From: Phenylobacterium sp. LH3H17
Lineage (GTDB): Bacteria; Pseudomonadota; Alphaproteobacteria; Caulobacterales; Caulobacteraceae
Assembly: GCF_024298925.1 (NCBI RefSeq)
Contig: NZ_CP101283.1
Span: forward strand, 1,679,001 to 1,743,000
DNA length: 64,000 nucleotides
Direction of reading: 5' to 3'
Positions 46,715 through 56,003 of this stretch are shown here, piece by piece. Numbering within the stretch: position 1 is the stretch's first letter; each line of letters opens with the position of its first letter. Below the pieces are notes generated by a model, which ran no database searches, was not told where the DNA came from, and was given only the letters and a program-made list of their open reading frames with translations. The position numbers were made by a program, and so were the translations under genes.

Positions 46715-46790
46715 GCCTGGGTAGCTCAGTTGGTAGAGCAGCGGATTGAAAATCCGCGTGTCGGTGGTTCGAATCCGCCCCCAGGCACCA
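46715..46790 (+). tRNA. tRNA-Phe(GAA)
   Basis: A complete cloverleaf with acceptor GCCTGGG/CCCAGGC, anticodon loop TTGAAAA (anticodon GAA), T loop TTCGAAT and encoded ACCA. It follows yacG by 65 bp, the usual alphaproteobacterial order. Confidence 0.97.
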
Positions 46791-46991
46791 CTCCTCCTCG
46801 CACAATTTGATCTCGTGGCCGGCGGTGCGACATTGTCGCATGGCTGATCAATTGATTGCCTTCGCGGCGCCGCGAACGCTCAACCTGTGGCCGTTCTGAT
46901 ACGGTCGTGCAACAAGACTGTCACAGCTGATTGACAACGCTGTTCGGCGCACCCTTTCATCGCGGCTTGACCCGTCAGGAATGGGATTCTG

Positions 46992-49007
46992 GTGACGAGC
47001 CGCCCCGCAGAGCCTGTCGGAACATTGGCCACCGCCCTGGCCCACGCCGCGCGTCTACTGCCATCAAATCCCGATCTGGCCGAGGCGCAGTCGCGCGAAA
47101 TCCTGAAGGTCGCGCCGGAGCATCCGGACGCCGTGACACTGCTGGCGGCCGCCCTGCGCCGCCAGGGCCGCTCCACCGCCGCGCTCGAGGTCCTGGGCCC
47201 GGCGACCGAAGCCCGGCCCGACCTCGCCCAACTCCAGTTTGAAACCGCCCTGGCGCGGATGTCGCTCGGCGATGGTCCGGGCGCGATCACCGCCCTCGAG
47301 CGTGTCGTGGCGATTGCCCCCGACCACGCGCAGGCCTGGCGGGCCTTGGGCGACCAACTCACCCTGGCCGACCGTTTCGACGAGGCCGACGCGGCCTATG
47401 CCCGTCACATCAAGGCCTCCACCCGCGACCCGAGGCTGATCGAGGCGGCCACGGCGCTCTGTGAGAACAAGCTCGCCGTGGCCGAGCGGCTGCTGCGCGA
47501 CTTCCTGAAGGCCCACCCCACCGACGTGGCCGCCATCCGAATGCTGGCCGAGACCGGAATGCGGCTTGGCCGCTACGACGACGCCGAGGCGCTGCTGGCC
47601 CGCGCCCTGGAACTGGCGCCCAGCTTCACGGCCGCTCGGCAGAACTACGCCACGGTGCTCTATCGCCAGAACAAGTCCGCCCAGGCCATCGCCGAGGTCG
47701 ACCGGCTGCTGGTCGACGATCCACGCAATCCCGGACATCGCAATCTGAAGGCCGCCGCCCTTGGGCGGATCGGCGAGTACGACGCTGCCATCGAGTGCTT
47801 CGCCGGTGTCCTGGCCGACGTCCCGGGCCAGCCCAAGATCTGGATGAGCTACGGCCACGCCCTGAAGACCGTCGGTCGCCAGGCCGAGGCTGTCGAAGCC
47901 TACCGTCGGAGCTTGGCTATCCAGCCCAGCCTAGGCGAGGCTTATTGGAGCCTGGCCAACCTCAAGACCGTGAAATTCACCGACGCCGACGTGGCCGCCA
48001 TGGAAGAGCAACTCGCCCGGCCCGACCTCTGCGACGACGACCGCTTTCATCTCCATTTTGCCCTGGGCAAGGCGCTGGAGGACGCGGGTCGCTTCGAGGC
48101 GTCCTTTGCTCATTACGACAAGGGCGCGGCCCTGCGCCGGGCCGGCCTCGACTACGAACCCGACGAGACCTCGCGCCATGTGGCCCGCTCCAAGGCGGTG
48201 TTCACACCCGAATTCTTCGCCGAGCGGGCGGGGCAGGGGGCCCAGGCAGGCGATCCGATCTTCATCGTCGGCCTGCCGCGGGCCGGCTCCACCCTCATCG
48301 AGCAGATTCTGGCCAGCCACTCACAGGTCGAGGGCACCCAGGAACTACCCGACCTCATCGCCATGGCTCGACGGCTAGGCGGCAAGCCCCAGGAGGGCAA
48401 GGCGTCCGACTACCCTGAAGGCTTGGCGCGCCTGGATGCGGTTCAGGTCCAGGCCCTGGGCGACGAGTTCCTGGCCCGCACCCAGGTTCACCGCAAGCTC
48501 GGGCGGCCATTCTTCATCGACAAGATGCCCAACAACTGGGCCCATGCCGGCCTAATCGCCCTGATCCTGCCGACCGCGAAGATCATCGACGCGCGACGCC
48601 ATCCGCTGGGCTGCTGCTTCTCCGGCTTCAAGCAGCACTTCGCCCGCGGCCAGGGCTTCACCTACAGCCTCTCCGACATCGGCCGCTACTACGCCGACTA
48701 TGTGGAGCTGATGGCCCATTTCGACGCCGTCCTTCCGGGCCGCGTCCATCGGGTCATCTATGAGGAAATGGTCGCCGACCCCGAACGCGAGGTCCGCCGC
48801 CTGCTCGACCATTGCGGCCTGCCGTTCGAGGAGGGCTGCCTGCGCTTCTACGAAAACGATCGCGCGGTGCGGACGGCCAGCTCGGAGCAGGTCCGCCGGC
48901 CAATCTTCGCCGAAGCCACCGACCATTGGCGGAACTACGAGCCCTGGCTCGGCCCGCTCAAGGCCGAACTGGGACCTGTGCTGAAGACCTATCCACGCGC
49001 GCCATGA
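46992..49007 (+). CDS. TPR-repeat sulfotransferase family protein
   Basis: From GTG 46992 the 671-residue protein has about nine TPR-like repeats (residues 1-330) and a C-terminal sulfotransferase domain. The PAPS-binding loop is FIVGLPRAGSTLIEQILASH (about 423-442), with a second part near VIYEEMVADPEREVRRLLDHCG. Such fusions occur widely in Caulobacterales/Sphingomonadales, without a known acceptor. No PAPS-making genes are nearby. No signal peptide is seen, so it is probably cytosolic. Confidence 0.9.
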   Translation: MTSRPAEPVGTLATALAHAARLLPSNPDLAEAQSREILKVAPEHPDAVTLLAAALRRQGRSTAALEVLGPATEARPDLAQLQFETALARMSLGDGPGAITALERVVAIAPDHAQAWRALGDQLTLADRFDEADAAYARHIKASTRDPRLIEAATALCENKLAVAERLLRDFLKAHPTDVAAIRMLAETGMRLGRYDDAEALLARALELAPSFTAARQNYATVLYRQNKSAQAIAEVDRLLVDDPRNPGHRNLKAAALGRIGEYDAAIECFAGVLADVPGQPKIWMSYGHALKTVGRQAEAVEAYRRSLAIQPSLGEAYWSLANLKTVKFTDADVAAMEEQLARPDLCDDDRFHLHFALGKALEDAGRFEASFAHYDKGAALRRAGLDYEPDETSRHVARSKAVFTPEFFAERAGQGAQAGDPIFIVGLPRAGSTLIEQILASHSQVEGTQELPDLIAMARRLGGKPQEGKASDYPEGLARLDAVQVQALGDEFLARTQVHRKLGRPFFIDKMPNNWAHAGLIALILPTAKIIDARRHPLGCCFSGFKQHFARGQGFTYSLSDIGRYYADYVELMAHFDAVLPGRVHRVIYEEMVADPEREVRRLLDHCGLPFEEGCLRFYENDRAVRTASSEQVRRPIFAEATDHWRNYEPWLGPLKAELGPVLKTYPRAP

Positions 49008-49032
49008 GGCGCGGGGTAATTGAGGGGTGACT

Positions 49033-51336
49033 ATGAAACTAAGAACATCGCCGAGGACGTTGCCGGCAGTACTGCTGGCTTCGACCATGCTCACCGGCCT
49101 GGCGGCCCCGGCGTTCGCGCAGACGGCCCTGGAGGAGGTCGTCGTCACCGCGCAGAAGCGGTCCGAGAACCTCCAGGACGTTCCGATCAGTATCCAGGCG
49201 CTCGGAACCGAGAAGCTGGATGAGCTGCAGGTCTCAGACTTCGCGGACTACGTGAAGTTCCTGCCCAGCGTGACCATCAAGTCCGCCGGCCCCGGCTTCA
49301 GCACCGTCTACATGCGTGGTGTGGCCTCGGGTGAGAACAACAACCACTCCGGGCCCCTACCCAGCGTCGGCGTCTATCTCGACGAACAGCCGGTGACGAC
49401 CATCACCGGGCCGCTCGACATCCACGTCTACGACATCGCCCGCGTCGAGGTCCTGGCCGGCCCCCAGGGCACCCTCTACGGCGCCAGCTCCCAGGCCGGC
49501 ACCATCCGCATCATCACCAACAAGCCGTCCGTCGCTGGCTTTGAGGCCGGGTACGACCTGGAGGTCAACCATCTGAGCCACGGGGCCTATGGCGGCTCGG
49601 CCGAAGGCTTCGTCAACCAGCCGCTGGGCGACCGCGCGGCTGTGCGCCTCGTCGGCTGGGCGGTGCACGATGGTGGCTATATCGACAACGTCCCCGCATC
49701 GTTCACTTACCCAAGCGGCAATATCACCGTGAACAACGGCCCGTTCGTGGAAGGCAACTACAACGAGGTTGATACGGCCGGCGCCCGGGCGGCGCTGAAG
49801 ATCGACCTGAACGAGACCTGGACCGTCACCCCCACCCTGATGGGGCAGCGGACCCAGGCCGATGGCGGTTTCGCCGTCAACCCCGCGCTCGGCAAGTTCA
49901 AGACCAGCCGCTTCCGTCCCGAACAGTCGGACGACAAGTGGTTCCAGGCCTCGCTGACCGTCGAGGGCAAGATTTCCAGCCTCGATCTCACCTATGCCGG
50001 CGCCTACATGAAACGCTGGGTGGATAGCGAGTCCGACTATTCGGACTACTCCTATTTCTACGACACCCTGTTTGGATCCGGCGCCAATCTGACCGACGAT
50101 GGCGGCAACTTCATCGACACGACGCAGTACATCCAGGCCAAGGATTACTACACCAAGCAGAGCCACGAACTCCGGCTGGCGACGCCCACCGACTATCGGC
50201 TGCACGGGGTGGCGGGTCTGTTCTACCAGAAGCAGTCTCACAACATTCAACAGCGCTATCGGGTCGATTGGCTCGCGACCGCCACCGAGGTTCCCGGCTG
50301 GCCCGACACCCTGTGGCTGACCAAGCAAGTCCGCACCGACCGCGACTATGCGGCCTTCGTCGACGGCACCTTCGATGTCACCGACCAATTGTCGGTCACC
50401 GGCGGCGTCCGCTTCTTCAAGTCGCACAATTCCCTTGAGGGCTTCTTCGGCTTCGGAACCGGCTATTCTTCCGGAACCGGCGTCGCCGCCTGCTTCGGCC
50501 CGGCGATCGTCGAGGGCGGGCCCTGCACCAACGTCGACAAGTCGGTGAAGGAGACCGGCGAAACCTATCGGGTGAACGCCCAGTACAAGATCGACGAAGA
50601 CAAGATGGTCTACGCGACCTACTCCACCGGATTCCGGCCGGGCGGCATCAACCGGCGCGGCACGCTTCCGCCGTACAAGTCCGACTTCCTGAAGAACCTG
50701 GAGGCCGGCTGGAAGACGACCTGGTTGAACGGCATGTTGCGCTGGAACGGCGCCGTTTATTCCGAGAAGTGGGACGACTTCCAGTTCTCGTTCCTGGGCG
50801 CCAACGGCCTGACCGAGATCCGCAACGCCGGCAAGGCCAAGATGCGCGGCGTCGAATCCGACATCAACTGGCTGGTGACCGAGGGACTGACCCTCACAGG
50901 CTCGGCCGCCTACACCAAGGCGGAACTGGACGAGGACTATATTCCCGACCCCAGCGCGCCGCCGGAGGCGCTGAAAGGGACATCCCTCCCGATCACGCCC
51001 AAGTTCAAGGCCAACCTCGTGGCCCGCTACGAATGGCCGATCGGCGAAATGGACGCTCACGTTCAGGGCGCCCTGGCCTACACCGGGTCGAACTATCCGG
51101 ACCTGACCATCGACGACCGCGCGGTGGTGGGGAAGATTTCGTCCTATACGACCGTCGACCTGACGACGGGTCTCGAACGAGGCTCGTGGCGCGTCGAGGC
51201 CTATGTGAAGAACCTGTTCGACGAGGACGGCGCACTGAATAAGTTCGTCCAGTGCACTTCGTCGGTCTGTAGCCGTGTCTACACGATCCCGATCCGGCCT
51301 CGGACCATCGGCTTCAGGTTCGGGCAGTCGTTCTGA
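49033..51336 (+). CDS. TonB-dependent outer-membrane receptor
   Basis: From ATG 49033 (GAGGGG six bases ahead) the 767-residue protein has a signal peptide ending APAFAQ, a TonB box LEEVVVTAQK, a plug domain (QDVPISIQAL...VLAGPQGTLYGASSQAGTIRI) and a beta-barrel ending in FRFGQSF with terminal Phe. It belongs to the large Caulobacter/Sphingomonas-type receptors rather than to typical siderophore receptors. The substrate is unknown, but the following genes suggest an organic nutrient. The stop overlaps the next gene's probable CTG start. Confidence 0.93.
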   Translation: MKLRTSPRTLPAVLLASTMLTGLAAPAFAQTALEEVVVTAQKRSENLQDVPISIQALGTEKLDELQVSDFADYVKFLPSVTIKSAGPGFSTVYMRGVASGENNNHSGPLPSVGVYLDEQPVTTITGPLDIHVYDIARVEVLAGPQGTLYGASSQAGTIRIITNKPSVAGFEAGYDLEVNHLSHGAYGGSAEGFVNQPLGDRAAVRLVGWAVHDGGYIDNVPASFTYPSGNITVNNGPFVEGNYNEVDTAGARAALKIDLNETWTVTPTLMGQRTQADGGFAVNPALGKFKTSRFRPEQSDDKWFQASLTVEGKISSLDLTYAGAYMKRWVDSESDYSDYSYFYDTLFGSGANLTDDGGNFIDTTQYIQAKDYYTKQSHELRLATPTDYRLHGVAGLFYQKQSHNIQQRYRVDWLATATEVPGWPDTLWLTKQVRTDRDYAAFVDGTFDVTDQLSVTGGVRFFKSHNSLEGFFGFGTGYSSGTGVAACFGPAIVEGGPCTNVDKSVKETGETYRVNAQYKIDEDKMVYATYSTGFRPGGINRRGTLPPYKSDFLKNLEAGWKTTWLNGMLRWNGAVYSEKWDDFQFSFLGANGLTEIRNAGKAKMRGVESDINWLVTEGLTLTGSAAYTKAELDEDYIPDPSAPPEALKGTSLPITPKFKANLVARYEWPIGEMDAHVQGALAYTGSNYPDLTIDDRAVVGKISSYTTVDLTTGLERGSWRVEAYVKNLFDEDGALNKFVQCTSSVCSRVYTIPIRPRTIGFRFGQSF

Positions 51337-51947
51337 GCGGACGGTTCTCTCGCGAGCTCGCCCCGATCCGCCGTCAGGCGCTGATCGAGGCGACGCTCGC
51401 GAGCCTCGCCGCCCGAGGTCTCGGCGCGGTGTCGGTGCGCGACGTCGCCGTCCGCGCCGGCGTCTCGCCGGGCCTGGTGCGCCACCATTTCGGTAGTTTC
51501 GGGGCCTTGCTGGTTGAGGCCTACCGACATGTGGTCCAGCGGGTGGACGACCATATCGACGCCACGATGGCGGGCGCGGGTGGGGATCCCGACCGCCGGC
51601 TGGCGGCTTTTATCGCGGCCAGCTTCTCGCCGACCATCGTCGACCGCGACCTGCTTTCGGCCTGGCTGGGCTTCTGGGGCCTGGTCCGCACCGATCCCGA
51701 GGCCGCGCGCCTGCACGCCGAGACCTACGGCGCCTATCGCGGACGGATTGAGGCCTTGCTGGCCGCCGCCGCGCTGGCGCGTGGCAGGGCGGTCGACGTG
51801 CGCGCCGGCGCGCTCGGCCTCTCCGCCATGCTGGACGGGCTCTGGCTCGAACTCTGCCTGGACCCCGCCACCTTCACCCCCGACGAGGCCACCCGGCTCG
51901 CCGCCGACTGGACCGCGCGCTTCCTCCAGGGCGGAGAGGCGGTCTAG
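51333..51947 (+). CDS. TetR-family (BetI-like) transcriptional regulator
   Basis: The HTH region needs residues before the GTG at 51429: RRQALIEATLASLAARGLG leads into SVRDVAVRAGVSPGLVRHHFGSF. The only start-like codon in frame upstream is CTG 51333, which overlaps the receptor stop as CTGA. That gives 204 residues, normal for BetI-like proteins. The C-terminal half is the ligand-binding part. It probably controls the downstream catabolic genes through the palindrome at 51968. Confidence 0.82.
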   Translation: MSGRFSRELAPIRRQALIEATLASLAARGLGAVSVRDVAVRAGVSPGLVRHHFGSFGALLVEAYRHVVQRVDDHIDATMAGAGGDPDRRLAAFIAASFSPTIVDRDLLSAWLGFWGLVRTDPEAARLHAETYGAYRGRIEALLAAAALARGRAVDVRAGALGLSAMLDGLWLELCLDPATFTPDEATRLAADWTARFLQGGEAV

Positions 51948-51967
51948 CCCTTGCTGTCACCGCCTTG

Positions 51968-51983
51968 CTATACGACTGTATAG
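51968..51983. promoter_or_regulatory. Candidate TetR operator
   Basis: CTATACGACTGTATAG is a perfect inverted repeat with a 4-base centre, in the 60-bp gap between the TetR gene and the Rieske gene. Two further base pairs match after one mismatch, giving 22 bp overall. Confidence 0.55.
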
Positions 51984-52007
51984 TAACGACGATGTGGGGT
52001 CGCCGCG

Positions 52008-53135
52008 ATGAATCCTGAGATCGAACGCAGCCTGCCGGCCTGGATCTACAGCGATCCCGGCTTCTTCGAGCGCGAGCGGGAAGGCGTCTTCCGCACCGCC
52101 TGGCAGGTGGTTTGCCACGTCAACGACGTGCCGAACGCGGGCGACTACCAGACACTCGACTTCCTGGGGGAAAAGGTCCTGGTCCTGCGCGGCGCCGACG
52201 GCGTGGTGCGCAGCTTCCACAACGCCTGCCGCCACCGGGCCGCGCGGTTGGTCGACGGCTCGCATGGCAATTGCGGCCACCGGCTGGTCTGCCCCTATCA
52301 CGCCTGGAGCTACGGCTTGGACGGCGCCCTGCTGCGCCCCCCGCCCTGGCAGGGCTTCGGCGACCTCGATCTCAGCCAGCACGGCCTGGCTCCGGTGGAG
52401 CAGGAGATCTTCCTGGGCTTCGTCTTCGTCCGCTTCGCGCCGGGCTCGCCTAGCGTGGCCGAGATGATGGCGCCCTATCTGGACGAACTGGCGCCCCACG
52501 GCTTCGAGACCCTGGTCCCCCAGGGCCGGGTCACCCTGCGACCCCGCCCGGTCAATTGGAAGAACGTCGCCGACAACTATGCCGACGGCCTGCACATCCC
52601 CGTGGCCCATCCCGGCCTCACTCGGCTGTTCGGCCCCAGCTACGCCATGGAAGTCCAGCCCTGGGTCGACAAGCTGTGGGGCGAGGTCACCGAGACGCCG
52701 TCGTCCAATTGGTCTGAGCGGGGCTACCAGGCCCTCATGCCGGTCTTCGACCACCTGCCGCCGGAACAGCGCCGCCGCTGGAGCTACTACAAGCTCTGGC
52801 CGAACCTCGCCTTCGACGTCTATCCGGATCAGGTCGACTTCATGCAGTTCATCCCTGTCTCGCCGAAGGAGACCCTGATCCGGGAAATCTCCTACGTCCG
52901 GCCCGACAGCCGCCGGGAGGCCCGCGCCGCGCGCTACCTCAACTGGCGCATCAACCGCCAGGTCAACGCCGAGGACACGGTGCTGATCCAGCGGGTCCAG
53001 GACGGCATGGGCTCCTCGTCCTATGTCAGCGGACCCCTGTCGCCCGGCGAAGTCTGCCTGGCGAGCTTCGCCCGCCGGCTGAAGGCGGACATCCCCGAGG
53101 CGGCCTTGCCGCACCCTCCGGCGAAGGCGGCCTGA
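52008..53135 (+). CDS. Rieske non-haem iron oxygenase, large subunit
   Basis: The 375-residue protein has a Rieske 2Fe-2S site (C74-R-H76 and C95-P-Y-H98) and a mononuclear iron site in NVADNYADGLHIPVAH (His, His, with a later Asp), linked by the usual bridging Asp. It lacks extra domains, so a separate reductase is needed. Its N-terminus (LPAWIYSDPGFFERERE) is like the GbcA/carnitine-type and aromatic-ring-type oxygenases. Substrate is open. A TetR operator lies just upstream. Confidence 0.9.
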   Translation: MNPEIERSLPAWIYSDPGFFEREREGVFRTAWQVVCHVNDVPNAGDYQTLDFLGEKVLVLRGADGVVRSFHNACRHRAARLVDGSHGNCGHRLVCPYHAWSYGLDGALLRPPPWQGFGDLDLSQHGLAPVEQEIFLGFVFVRFAPGSPSVAEMMAPYLDELAPHGFETLVPQGRVTLRPRPVNWKNVADNYADGLHIPVAHPGLTRLFGPSYAMEVQPWVDKLWGEVTETPSSNWSERGYQALMPVFDHLPPEQRRRWSYYKLWPNLAFDVYPDQVDFMQFIPVSPKETLIREISYVRPDSRREARAARYLNWRINRQVNAEDTVLIQRVQDGMGSSSYVSGPLSPGEVCLASFARRLKADIPEAALPHPPAKAA

Positions 53136-53136
53136 C

Positions 53137-54747
53137 ATGGCGAGCGAGCGCGACATCCTGATCGTCGGCGGCGGCCATAACGGCCTGGTCTGCGCGGCCT
53201 ATCTCGCCGCGGCGGGCCTCAAGGTAACGGTGCTGGAGCGCCGGAGCGTGGTCGGCGGCGCCGCGGTGACCGAGGAATTCCATCCCGGCTTCCGCAACTC
53301 GGTGGCCAGCTACACCGTCTCCCTCCTCAATCCCAAGGTCATCGCCGACCTCGACCTGCATCGCCACGGCCTGAAGATCGTCGAACGCAAGGTGTCGAAC
53401 TTCCTGCCCGTGCCCGGCGGCTATCTGGCCACCGGCGACGGCCGCACCAAGTCCGAGGTCGCCAAGTTCTCGCAAAAGGACGCCGATCGCCTCGACGCCT
53501 ATGGCGACCGTCTGGAGGCCATCGCCGACGTCCTGCGCGACCTGGTCCTGCAGACGCCGCCCAACCTGGTGGAGGGGGGGCTGGCCCAGGCCATTCCCGA
53601 GCTGCTGAAGAGCGCCAGCCTTGGCCGGAAGCTCGGCCACCTGGACATGACCGCCAAGCGCGACCTGCTGGCCCTGTTCGCCCAGTCCGCCGGCGACTGG
53701 CTGGACGGCTGGTTCGAGAGCGATCCGATCAAGGCCGTCTACGGCTTCGACGGGGTGGTGGGGAACTATGCCAGCCCCTACACGCCGGGCTCGGCCTATG
53801 TCCTGCTGCACCATGTGTTCGGCGAGGTGAACGGCAAGAAGGGCGCCTGGGGTCACGCCATCGGCGGCATGGGCGCCATCACCCAGGCCATGGCCGCCTG
53901 CTGTCGCGAGCGCGGCGTGGAGATCCGCACCGATGTCCCCATCGCCGAGATCCTGGTGGAGAAGGGTCGGGCCGTGGGGGTGGTCACCGAGAAGGGCGAG
54001 ACCATCCGCGGCCGCGCCGTGGTCTCCAACCTCAATCCCAAGCTGCTGTTCGGCAAGCTGGTGGACCGTTCGTACCAGCCTGCGGATTTCGCCGAGCGCA
54101 TCGACCGCTATCGCAGCGGCTCGGGCACCTTCCGCATGAACGTGGCGCTCTCCAGACTGCCGGACTTCACCTGCCTGCCCGGACCGGGCGACCACCTGAC
54201 CGCCGGCATCATCATCGCCCCCAGCCTGGCCTATATGGAACAGGCCTATGCCGACGCCCGGGCCCACGGCTGGTCCAAGGCTCCCATCGTCGAGATGCTG
54301 ATCCCGTCCACCCTGGACGACAGCCTGGCGCCGGCCGGCCAGCACGTCGCCAGCCTGTTCTGCCAGCACGTGGCGCCGACCCTCTCCGGCGGTCGCTCCT
54401 GGGACGACCACCGCGAGGAGGTCGCCGACTTGATGATCGCCACGGTGGAGGCTCAGGCCCCCGGCTTCGCCGCCTCGGTGGTCGGCCGCCAGGTCTTGTC
54501 GCCGCTCGATCTTGAGCGCACTTTCGGCTTGAGCGGGGGCGACATCATGCACGGCAATCTCAGCCTGGATCAGATGTTCTCGGCGCGCCCGGTTCTGGGC
54601 GCGGGCGACTATCGCACCCCGATCGCCGGTCTCTACCAGTGCGGGGCGGGCACTCATCCCGGCGGCGGCGTTACCGGCGCGCCAGGCCACAACGCTGCGC
54701 GCGAGATCGTCAGGGACGCCCGTCGCGGACGGCTCGGAACCGCTTGA
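53137..54747 (+). CDS. FAD-dependent oxidoreductase, phytoene-dehydrogenase/PYROXD2-like
   Basis: The 536-residue flavoprotein has the dinucleotide motif ILIVGGGHNGLVCAAYLAAAGLKV (broken here as family signature) with the acid in VLERR, and the C-terminal GAGTHPGGGVTGAPGHNAA. This is the PYROXD2/phytoene desaturase-like group with unknown substrate. It starts one base after the Rieske stop, so the two are in one operon. It is not an obvious reductase partner, as no NAD or FeS domain is seen. Confidence 0.88.
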   Translation: MASERDILIVGGGHNGLVCAAYLAAAGLKVTVLERRSVVGGAAVTEEFHPGFRNSVASYTVSLLNPKVIADLDLHRHGLKIVERKVSNFLPVPGGYLATGDGRTKSEVAKFSQKDADRLDAYGDRLEAIADVLRDLVLQTPPNLVEGGLAQAIPELLKSASLGRKLGHLDMTAKRDLLALFAQSAGDWLDGWFESDPIKAVYGFDGVVGNYASPYTPGSAYVLLHHVFGEVNGKKGAWGHAIGGMGAITQAMAACCRERGVEIRTDVPIAEILVEKGRAVGVVTEKGETIRGRAVVSNLNPKLLFGKLVDRSYQPADFAERIDRYRSGSGTFRMNVALSRLPDFTCLPGPGDHLTAGIIIAPSLAYMEQAYADARAHGWSKAPIVEMLIPSTLDDSLAPAGQHVASLFCQHVAPTLSGGRSWDDHREEVADLMIATVEAQAPGFAASVVGRQVLSPLDLERTFGLSGGDIMHGNLSLDQMFSARPVLGAGDYRTPIAGLYQCGAGTHPGGGVTGAPGHNAAREIVRDARRGRLGTA

Positions 54748-54764
54748 GCCAGAGGGCGGACGCC

Positions 54765-56003
54765 GTGGCGGCCGACGCCCCCTCCGAGCCGGGCGCGGCG
54801 CGTGGCCTTGGCCCCTTCGCGGCGACCATCCTGGTGGCCGGCAACATGATCGGCTCCGGGGTCTTCCTGCTGCCGGCCTCCCTGGCGGCGATCGGCAGCG
54901 CCAGTGTCATCGGCTGGGCGGTCGCCTCGGTGGGCGGCCTGGTCCTGGCCCTGGTCTTCGCCCTGCTGGGGATCATGCGGCCGGACGTCAATGGCCTGGT
55001 CCGCTATCCCGCCGACGCCCTGCATCCGGCCTTCGGCTTCCTGTCCTGGAGCGCCTATTGGGTGGCCTCCTGGGTCGGCAATGTCGCGATCGCCATCGCC
55101 GCCGTCGGCTATCTGGCGGTCTTCCTGCCCGGGCTGATCGGGCCGGTCGCGACCCTGGCGACAACCCTGATCATCATCTGGCTGATGACGGCGGCCAATC
55201 TCTGGGGGCCGCGGGTGGTGGTCTGGCTGGCGGCCTCGACCCTTGTGATCGGGCTGATCCCCATCCTCGCCGCCATCGGCCTGGGGATTCTGCACTTCGA
55301 TCCTGACATTTTCTGGGGTTCCTGGAACGTCAGCGGCCAGCCTCTGAGCAAGGTGGTGCCCGGGTCGCTGGTGATGATCTTCTGGGCGTTCATGGGGCTG
55401 GAGAGCGCCAGCGTGGCCGCCGCCGCGGTGGACAATCCCCGCCGCAACCTGCCGATCGCGGCCCTGGGCGGCGTGGCCCTGGCCTCGCTCGTCTACACCA
55501 CCGCCACCGCCGCGGTGATGGGCGTGATCCCCGCCGAGCGGCTGGCCGCCTCCACCGCCCCCTTCGCCGACATGGTCGCCCTCGCCGCGGGTCCCATCGC
55601 GGGCGCGGTGGTGGCCGCCTGCGCGCTCGCCAAGACCCTGGGCACACTGGGCGGCTGGGTGCTGGTCGCCGCCGAGGCCGGCCGTGTGGGCGCCGCCAGC
55701 GGCTATCTCCCGAAGGCGCTCTCCACCCAGGCCGTCCACGCCACCCCGGTCCGCGACATCCTGCTGGTGGCCGTGCTCATGTCCCTGGCGGCCCTGGCCA
55801 CCCTGTCGCCGACCCTGACCAAGCAGTTCAACGCGTTGATCAACGCCTCGGTCCTGCTGATCCTGGCCGTCTACATCCTTTGCGCCCTGGCGCTCGTCCG
55901 CTTCGCGTCGGGAATAGAGACCCCGGCGCGCCGATGGGCCGCCCGCGTCATCGGCTTCGCGGCCGCGGCGTTCTGCGTCTGGATGATCGTCGCTTCGCTC
56001 TAG
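54765..56003 (+). CDS. APC-family amino acid/polyamine permease
   Basis: From GTG 54765 (AGAGGG eight bases ahead) the 412-residue product has about 12 membrane helices and the APC motif AGNMIGSGVFLLP. It resembles AdiC/PotE-like amino acid antiporters, including the FWAFMGLESASVAA segment. A TTG at 54744 that overlaps the previous stop is the alternative start. It probably imports an amine or amino acid for the Rieske/FAD pair. Confidence 0.88.
   Translation: MAADAPSEPGAARGLGPFAATILVAGNMIGSGVFLLPASLAAIGSASVIGWAVASVGGLVLALVFALLGIMRPDVNGLVRYPADALHPAFGFLSWSAYWVASWVGNVAIAIAAVGYLAVFLPGLIGPVATLATTLIIIWLMTAANLWGPRVVVWLAASTLVIGLIPILAAIGLGILHFDPDIFWGSWNVSGQPLSKVVPGSLVMIFWAFMGLESASVAAAAVDNPRRNLPIAALGGVALASLVYTTATAAVMGVIPAERLAASTAPFADMVALAAGPIAGAVVAACALAKTLGTLGGWVLVAAEAGRVGAASGYLPKALSTQAVHATPVRDILLVAVLMSLAALATLSPTLTKQFNALINASVLLILAVYILCALALVRFASGIETPARRWAARVIGFAAAAFCVWMIVASL

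Noticed and set aside
46931..46936. TTGACA resembling a -35 element before the TPR-sulfotransferase
   Set aside because: No fitting -10 hexamer lies 16-18 bases downstream.
49357..51060. 567-codon minus frame
   Set aside because: It is antisense to the TonB receptor, which has signal peptide, TonB box, plug and barrel.
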